This document shows, in pieces, positions 56,966 to 64,000 of a DNA stretch of 64,000 nucleotides. Source of the stretch: Agapanthus africanus (lineage: Eukaryota; Streptophyta; Magnoliopsida; Asparagales; Amaryllidaceae); the NCBI GenBank assembly GCA_030015575.1, contig JASDDO010000019.1, positions 518,168,986 to 518,232,985 on the forward strand, written 5' to 3'. The position numbers and the translations under genes were made by a program. The notes under the pieces were generated by a model. It searched no databases. It was not told the origin of the DNA and saw only the letters and a list, made by a program, of their open reading frames with translations. How positions within the stretch are numbered: position 1 is the stretch's first letter; every line of letters starts with the position of its first letter.

Positions 56966-59017
56966 TGTTGGCTATAGTGCCCTCAAGTCAATTATTGGAT
57001 CGCAGGCACGTGATTGCGATGATTGAGGGAGGACATATACGGATAGAACAGTCTTGCTCGACATGATAGTATGATATCTGGTTTGTCTTTATTATCATGT
57101 ACATACTTTAGGTGGCATTACAGATCACTATTACATATTGATAGAGCCCACATAATTTTTGCTTAACTACCAGCAGTATGATGGCGATCATATACGTGGG
57201 AGCTGGGTAGTCTATAAGCACATCCTTAAATGTCCCTAGTCATGGGAGTTTCGAGACTGGGTATCGATACTCTAGAGTAGACTAGTGTATACTGATCGAG
57301 ACTCCGACAAAGGGCGGTGGCTGGTCTCACAAGCCATTGGTTTCTGTTTGTTCGCCTAAGATGTATACAAGTGCTCATTGGGTTATGAGTATACGGGACA
57401 GACTCGCCGGAAACATGCTAGTTGGTATTATATCTATTGTCAGATAGCAGTTCCCAGTTGACATGTGTACAGGTTAGTCTATCGACCTGAGATCGTCATT
57501 TGTCTCGTGTGAATTCCCACTGTGTTTTGATTACTACCATACTATGGCTCAAAGGAGTCATGCAAACAGGTTTTAGTTGGGTACAGTCCCGAGTCATATG
57601 GAGGCAGAGAGCGGATCGTCAGGGGATTCTTCTCTTCCGGTATTAGGGTTGATATCGCGTTGTGCATGGGTGGCCATCATCATAAATGCTTGGCCAAGAT
57701 AGTCGAGAATTACTAATCTAGGATTGGCAGTTTCTCAGGTGGTTGATGGGTTTCATATCGACACTTTATGTCGCATTATTAGGGATCTGACTTTATCCAC
57801 CCTCCTAGACACGATGTGCGATATCATAGACGAACGGACCGGACTGTATGGATATTGTCACTGTCAGGCTCAGTAGGGGTTTCAGGATGAGTTTTCTCGT
57901 CGGCCTCCCTTTCGCTCAATTACTTGGGTATCCGTTACGTACGGCTAGTGTCGCTGACGTGCTTGTGGTTAAACCCACTGCCAGCATAATGACGAGTCTT
58001 TAGAGTCCCACACAGAGAGTTTCCCTGTTTCGGGCGAAACGATATGGAGCTCATATGGTTTTTACGACAGGGTTCGATCATATACGTGCACTTGTGTACA
58101 TATCATGATTCGGACGGATAACACTAGTGGGCTTTGGTTTAAAACCGGAACATAGTATTATATTGTTGGATTATTTTCGTCTCATTGAGTATTTTTCGGA
58201 ATATGGATGCGAGTATGTATATACGGATGATGGGTATTTATGTAATTCATTACAAGATACTTCTAGAAGAGCCACCTCATTTTGTTTTAAACCTTTTTGG
58301 ATTAAAAAGTTATTGAGGTAGAGAATGAGGTGTTTATTACATTTTTGTAGCATGTCTTAATAGTGACTCATTGTTACTATTCTAGCATACTTGGTTTTTT
58401 TGTTGTGTTGTGAGATTATGTGAGTTTTTGTTGACTTGAGATATTTTGGGTTTGACTTAAGATATTTTGGAGACATGGGATATTTATTGGATGGCTCCAT
58501 TAATTCTATTTAACTCTCACAATAAAACTAAAAAAACACTTAGCCATTTTTCTTTACTTGCTCTTTGCTCTCTCACTCTCATCCGCATGGCATCATCTTC
58601 TATCTCCACCCTACAAGTCTCATGTGTTGAGAAAATTTAGGATGTTTTGAGACAAATTAATTTTCATCACTCTCTACTTCTTCTAGGCTATCTAGTGTAG
58701 CGATCTAGGTATCCTAATTACCTTATATATGAGGTTGGAGCTCGTTTTATTGACTCTCGGGTGGATCATTTTCGATGGAAGGAGACCGTAGATCAAGCTT
58801 GATCAAGAAGGCCTCTAAGAGTTTGGAAAGGTGGTTGAAGCCCGAAAGATACGGATCAATTCGGTATAACAACTTCTAAACTCCTAGTTTATAGATTGCT
58901 AGTTTAGGGTTAAAGGTACAACCGTAGTTTAGGTTTTCGTTAGCGCCAGTTTTTTATAAATTTTTGTTCCGCAATTGGCCACGGTTTGATAGCCAGGACG
59001 CTGCCGTAAACCCAACA
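56966..59017 (+). mobile_element. 3' LTR of D2
   Basis: It is 2052 bp, from TGTTGGCTATAGTGCCC to CGTAAACCCAACA. It is colinear with the D1 LTR for about its first 1.2 kb and with the last block (GCCAGGACGCTGCCG). It lacks the 400-bp terminal duplication of D1. Its right flank at 59018 is unrelated sequence. Confidence 0.85.
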
Positions 59018-59529
59018 AAATGATATAATTAAAATTTATATAGATGACAACAAAATTATTTAATGAGAACAATAAAGAAAAATCGATAATATTTTCATGG
59101 ATTTATTCAGGAGGATTTATTTTTAACAAAAATATTTTAATATTTAAGAGGATTTATTTCCAAAGAATGCTTATTTTAATAAATAATTTTAAGAAAAGGA
59201 CCTCATTGAAATTTTATTTAGAGAAATAGACCTGCTTTTGCTACATAAAATATATCATATACACATATGTTTATCCTAATTTCTTATATGGCAAAAAAAT
59301 GTCTATCTTAATAAATAATTTTTCATGATGTCCCTTTTCATAATTATTTATTAAAGTGGGTCCTTTTATATAAATTGTCCAAAAAAAAATGAAAATAAAA
59401 TATGGAAGATTACCGGAAATCTTTACATTTCTGGGATTGTGATGATCCGACATATAATTTTAAGGAATCTTGCATTAACGTGCTTAATATATTTTAATCA
59501 TCCCCGATAATATATGTATGCACAAACTA

Positions 59530-59825
59530 TGTAAGGTCAGCAGCAGCCGATTGGAGGCGAATGGCCGACCGGCAGCAAACGACCAACCAACAGAGGATGG
59601 GCGGACGACCGGTCCACGGTGGGGTTGCAGCCAACCGGAAAACAGTCGACCGGAGGGCGGCGTACAATTGGCAGTGAACAGCCAAACCGTCGGGAGGTGT
59701 GGCGGACGGCCGGCGACATCGAGCGGCGAAGTGGTGGTGGGTGGCGGCGATTGGCAGATCTACGTGACTGAGTGGACGGCCAGGCGGCAGGGCATGCCGG
59801 CGGCAGACGATCATGGCACATCTTG
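59530..59825. other. GC-rich island in AT-rich DNA
   Basis: It is rich in CGGC, GGCGG and GACCGG words, sharply different from the flanks. Open frames of 94-110 codons exist on both strands. All are low-complexity (Arg, Gly, Pro, Ala, Ser) and none resembles a family I know. It could be a fragment of a DNA transposon or of a coding repeat. Confidence 0.4.
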
Positions 59826-61024
59826 TGTTAGGTGGGAATATTTCTGGTAATTTAGGATACTCAGGTTTTACCGTGAAATGAGATCATTTGATTATCATGG
59901 TAATCGTATGTTCCGGGGAATTTTTTTTACATCAAGCATGGCAATATTGAGAATTGACTTATTTTTTATTTTCAAAAAAATCTACTACTTACAAAAAAAA
60001 AATAGGAATGTTTGTTGGCCATGGGTAATATAATTGAGGCATTTTTAAAAAAATACCAATTTTATCTTTTCTCAAATTATATACATTTTAACTTTTAACT
60101 TTTAACTTCATTTATTCAACTATAACCGTTATTTACCAAATCAACACTATTATCAAACTATAAGGTATCAAAAAAATTATCAAATCATAACATTATTTAT
60201 CAACTCTAACAATATTTATCAGACTATAAATCAAATGATAACACAGGTTTATGAATCTCAAAAGGATATTATCGACCGTACATGAACAAAAATACAAATC
60301 AAGATTTGCTTTAATAAAAAATTCAATAATATTTTTAGGTTAAACAATTGTTATCAATAGTTTAATGGTTACCTAAATATAGTTATTTGCCAAGGGTTGA
60401 CTCTAACCAAGTCCTTCTCGTGGGTCTGTTCAAATTATACTCCAACCCGATACGGAGACCTTGTCGCAGTAAGGTAAAAGTTTACTATATATACCAGCAA
60501 GGTCTTCCTGCCAATGCGCGGGCATAATTTCAAAATTTAGATCCATGTACATCCAGAAATTTTTTATTTTATAAGATTATCTGAGATGTTTGTGGATATT
60601 ACAGCAGATGGAACAAAAATTTTAGTTAAAGAATAGTTTAATATTCATTCTAAACTTTTTGCCAATATAATGAGTAAATGCTTAAATTACTATATGCATA
60701 TGTAAAGTATTTTCTCACAATGCAGAGAATAATAAAAGAAAAAAATCTAAATATTTGCATTTCTCACACATTACATAAAAAATTTTAAAAAACCGATACG
60801 GTAATTTTCGAATCTAATTTTCAGTTTCTTTTTCCGTTTTAAATGGTAAAGTTGGTACAAGTTGTAATATGAAAACAGAAGACTGATTATTCCACCGGAC
60901 AAGAAAAATTAACCCAAAACTAATTTTTTCTAATCCCTAACTTTCCATTTATCATTATTTACTATCGAAGCTTATAAATAGTTCAATGATAAAAAAGAAA
61001 ATTTTATAGGTAAGCAAGTATTCA

Positions 61025-61044
61025 AATAATAATAATAATAATAA
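61025..61044. repeat. AAT trinucleotide microsatellite
   Basis: About six to seven AAT units. Confidence 0.85.
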
Positions 61045-61382
61045 AATTCTGATTAGATACCATCGGAATATGGATTAAGTTGAAAGTGTTGTACCCTGAT
61101 CTCTTATAACACGGCGCGGTGAGCCATAAAAGGATCACACAAGTTGATAGCGCGAAAAGTGATATAACGTAGCGAAAATCACATAATTGCGTGCAAAACG
61201 AAGACAATGAAAAAGATATATCCGATAGTTATCGCAACATACCAATAAGTTGAAAAGGATACGACAACACAAAGAGCACAAAAATATACCCAGGTTCGGT
61301 ACAAACTCACATCTAATACTATCTTTACAATGAGAACCTTTCCACTAAAACAAGGGATTACACAAGAATTGAACCCAATACA

Positions 61383-61403
61383 CCCCCCCCCCCCCCCCCC
61401 CCC
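61383..61403. repeat. Poly-C run of 21 bases
   Basis: An uninterrupted C run lies between CAATACA and ACAAAACCC. Its length may not be reliably sequenced. Confidence 0.8.
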
Positions 61404-62430
61404 ACAAAACCCAAACAATATATAACTAGGCCTCCCCCACCTCCCCACCATGTGGTCGGCTTCTTTTTATTGCCGCAGCCAATTAAACCCACTGGATTAA
61501 TTAATTGGATACACGCACATGCATTCAACATATATATAAAGAGATAGGCTTCTTCGAGATAAGGCTAATATTTAAATTTGGAGATTCATTAAATCTTGGG
61601 TAAATTGTTGAAAAACCCCGGCACATATAAGACCTGTGAAAAACACCACGGGCTTTCTCAACATGTTAAAAAATCTTTAGGTCCATCAATGATTACATCA
61701 AATACTCACAGCTATGGGTATTTTGGTATATCCAGAAATGCCCCCTAGAAACCCATGTGCGTAAGTACAAGATGACAGCTGCCTTCTTTTTGCAATAATT
61801 ATACTGTTTTAATTGCCTGTAACTTCTATCGGCATGGTTGTAACTTCTATCCTGAGTTGATTTTTGTTGAATTTTTGCTTAAAGAACTGAGCATTAAATA
61901 CTCCAATTAATCCATTTTCCCTCCAAATTCACTATCCCCCCCTCCCCCTGTGCAAAAACCCTTTGGGTTACAGAATAAGAATTATCTCTTGCATTTTTCT
62001 TTATTATCCATTGTCTTCTCTCATTTACTCCACTTTCATTTACTACCCCAACGAACTAAATCTTCATTAACTATCTTGCTCATTGATGATGTTCGAACTT
62101 GACATTAATGTGTTTTTATGAGTGGATCCAATAGGAAAGGTATGGTCTTGACCATTCTCAGTAGCGACAACATGGTTTGAACTGAAATAAACAATCTAGT
62201 TTCAACTTGATATACTGGTTGATAATATTAAACCTTTCATACGAAATAGAGAAATATGGAAATCATATGGTTAGAATGATAACAGAAGATGAATATATAA
62301 ATACAGTCCGTGTCCATCAAAAGACGAATGAGAAGGTCACTCATATGCAGGTATCCGTTGATACTTAAGCCATTATGAGCAGATTTGTCTTTATTTGACT
62401 TAATTTTTGTTTAGAGGAAGAACAAGACAG

Positions 62431-62600
62431 TTGCCTGTAACATCTAAACATTTGCTTGTAATATCAAACCACTTGCTAGTAATTTCTAAACAATTGCCTG
62501 TAACTTTTTAAAAAGTTGCCTGTAACTTCTAAGCAATTCCTGTAACATCTATAAAATTTGCTTGTAACGTCTAAACTGTTGCATTTCCCTAATATCTAAG
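62431..62600 (+). repeat. Degenerate minisatellite, unit about 22-25 bp
   Basis: Units resemble TTGCCTGTAACTTCTAAACA, with variants such as TTGCTTGTAATATCAAACCA and TTGCTAGTAATTTCTAAACA. There are about seven copies. Two isolated copies of the CTGTAACTTCTA or GTAACTTCTA core lie at about 61818 and 61841. Confidence 0.8.
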
Positions 62601-62701
62601 AAGATTTGCCCTGTAATATCGGCATTCTTATGACTCTTTGAGATGGTGTCAAAGCAATGCATGGAAACCAATTCCGGGAGCGTAATTAGCATAAGACAAA
62701 T

Positions 62702-62987
62702 TGTTAGGATTTCCTAGTGCCCTGGCCGTCTACCATGGCCGTTGTGGAACAAAAAACTTTTATTTTTCGAAAATCCGGCACTAGAAAACCCGACATAGAA
62801 TCTAACCATAAACCTAAACTTGCTATCTAAGGAGTTCTATCTAATATGATAGATATTTATGCCTAAAGACTCGTGTCCTTCAGGTCTTCACTCCTCTTCT
62901 TTAGCTCCTTAGGTGATCTCGATCGATCTTGCAAACTGGCCTTCTCGGCCCTAGATGATCCACCTGAGGATCCTTGATCCAAGCTCC
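62702..62987 (-). mobile_element. Inverted D-like LTR end (F), interrupted by D3
   Basis: From 62702 (TGTTAGGATTTCC) the sequence matches the reverse complement of the D2 LTR end: GGCCGTTGTGGAAC, AAAATCCGGCACTAG and ACCTAAACTT segments in the same order. It breaks off at 62987, where the + strand D3 LTR begins. The rest would lie beyond the window. Confidence 0.65.
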
Positions 62988-63939
62988 TGTTGGCTATAAC
63001 GCCCTCAAGGAAATTATCATAGTCGCAGGCAGGTGATTATGATGATTGAGGGAGGACCTATACTGGTAGAACAGTCTTCCTCGAGATGATAGTATGCTAT
63101 CTGGTTTGTCTTTATCATCATGTACAGCATTATGTGGCATTACAGATCACTATTACATGTTGATTGAGCCCATAAGATTCTTGCTTGACTACCAGCAGTA
63201 TGGTGGCGATCATATACGTGGGAGCTGGGTGGTCTATAAGCACATCCTTAAATGTCCCTAGTCGAGAGAGTTTCGAGACTGGGCATCGATACTCCAAAAG
63301 TAGACTAGTGTATACTGATCGAAAACCCCGACGAGGGGCGGTGGCCGGGTCTCACAAGCCATTGGTGTCAGTTTGTTCACCTAAGATGTATACTGGTGCT
63401 CATTGGGTTATGAGTACACCGGACGGACTCGCCGGGAACTTGCTAATTGGTATTATACCTATTGTCAGATAGCAGTTCCCAGGTGATATGTGTACAGCTT
63501 AGTCTATCGACCTGAGAATGTCATTTGTCTTGTGTGAGTTCCCACTGTGCTTTGATTACAACCCTACCACGGCTCAAAGGAGTCGTGCAAACAGGTTTTA
63601 GTTGGGTACAGTCCCAAGCCACATGGAGGTAGTGAGCGGATCGTCAGGGGATTCGTCTCTCCCTGGTATTAGGGTTGATGTCGCGGTTGTGCACGGGTGG
63701 CCATCACCAAAAATGCTTGGCCAAGATAGTCGAGAAATTACTGATTTAGGATCAGTAGTTTCTCAGGTGGTGATGGGCTTCATACCGACACTAAATGTCG
63801 TGTTATTTAGGGGTCTGACTTATCCACCCTCTAGACTCGATATGCGATACTCATAGACGAACGGACCGGACTATACGGATATTGTCACTGTCAGGCTCAG
63901 TAGGGGTTTCAGGATGAGTTTGCTCGTCGGCCACCCTTT
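62988..63939 (+). mobile_element. Partial D-type LTR (D3)
   Basis: It starts TGTTGGCTATAACGCCC and follows D1 3494 onward and D2 56966 onward with high similarity. It runs through the TGTACAGCTTAGTCTATCG and GACGAACGGACCGGACTATACGG blocks. It is interrupted at 63939 by a new LTR and cannot be classed as solo or as a 5' LTR. Confidence 0.85.
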
Positions 63940-64000
63940 TGTTAGTTATATGTATACCCTAGAGGCCATTACTGTACATGTGATGTATATTGTAGTAGAT
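63940..64000 (+). mobile_element. Start of an A-type Copia LTR (G), cut by the window end
   Basis: TGTTAGTTATATGTATACCC followed by TAGAGGCCATTACTGTACAT matches the first 60 bp of the A, B and C LTRs. The D3 sequence stops exactly at its TG, so this is an insertion into D3. Confidence 0.85.

Larger units (their letters stand above)
41969..59017 (+). mobile_element. Copia element D2, split by solo LTR E
   Basis: The + strand D-family element survives as a 33-bp piece (41969-42001), an internal region (54309-56965) and a 3' LTR (56966-59017). Its left part is missing or rearranged at 41968/41969. The small piece GTAGGGAAGGAAGAAAATCA matches 851-870 in D1, and the sequence resuming at 54314 continues the same D1 segment (GGTGTA-AGAAG). 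That shows E was inserted here. Confidence 0.8.
59018..62701. other. 3.7 kb with no recognised element or gene
   Basis: This AT-rich sequence has no convincing coding frame on either strand. It holds a GC-rich island (59530-59825), an AAT microsatellite (61025-61044), a 21-base C run (61383-61403) and a minisatellite (62431-62600). The part around 61085-61330 includes CCCAGGTTCGGTAC, which recalls motifs common in decayed plant transposons, but I cannot assign it. Confidence 0.5.

Noticed and set aside
60420..60540. GCCAATGCGCGGGC near a direct-repeat-poor AT region as a Helitron or similar end
   Set aside because: A single short motif is not enough. No partner end or insertion site could be seen.
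61383..61403. Poly-C run as a functional element
   Set aside because: A homopolymer of this length is prone to sequencing and assembly error. There is no supporting context.
61179..61451. 90-codon hydrophobic frame on the minus strand
   Set aside because: It depends on translating the poly-C run as poly-Gly and has no homologous features.

Overview
This is a piece of plant (angiosperm-type) nuclear genome made almost entirely of nested LTR retrotransposons. The reasons are plant-type Copia and Gypsy pol domains, initiator-Met-tRNA primer binding sites (TGGTATCAGAGC), TG...CA LTRs with 5-bp target duplications, and AT-rich spacers. I recognise no host gene, tRNA, rRNA or bacterial-type feature. 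The species cannot be named from this sequence.

Left block (1-6477). A decayed + strand Copia element, D1, fills the start: the rest of its internal region, then its 3' LTR from 3494 to 5997. It carries two separate tandem duplications of about 400 bp. An AT-rich spacer of unknown origin follows.

Central nest (6478-37753). A + strand Copia element, A, has a truncated 5' LTR, PBS, a 2.7-kb leader, a nearly readable protease-integrase-RT-RNase H region and a split 3' LTR. A complete Gypsy chromovirus-like element (10588-21972, TSD TAGGA) sits inside its coding region. A complete minus-strand Copia element, B (26327-36756, TSD GATTC), sits inside its 3' LTR.

Tandem-repeat block (37754-41968). 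Several minisatellites lie just upstream of a purine tract and an LTR-like sequence at 39854. This layout resembles the 3' UTR and LTR of a Tat-lineage Gypsy element. The LTR-like part is full of short perfect palindromes and CACGTG motifs. An inverted D-type LTR fragment follows.

Right nest (41969-59017). A second D-family element, D2, was hit by an element that survives as a minus-strand solo LTR, E (42002-54308, TSD AAGTG). E was hit in turn by a complete minus-strand Copia element, C (42512-52904, TSD CATAC), a sister of B.

Right edge (59018-64000). About 3.7 kb holds no recognisable element. It is followed by an inverted D-like LTR end (F), a + strand D-type LTR (D3) and the first 61 bp of an A-type LTR (G) that runs off the window.

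The main biological point concerns the Copia group. A, B and C pass straight from a long structured leader into protease with no recognisable gag. B and C also share inactivating lesions (lost start codon, frameshift, RT-RNase H deletions), yet each has near-identical LTRs and an intact target duplication. That pattern suggests defective elements moved in trans by another element's proteins.
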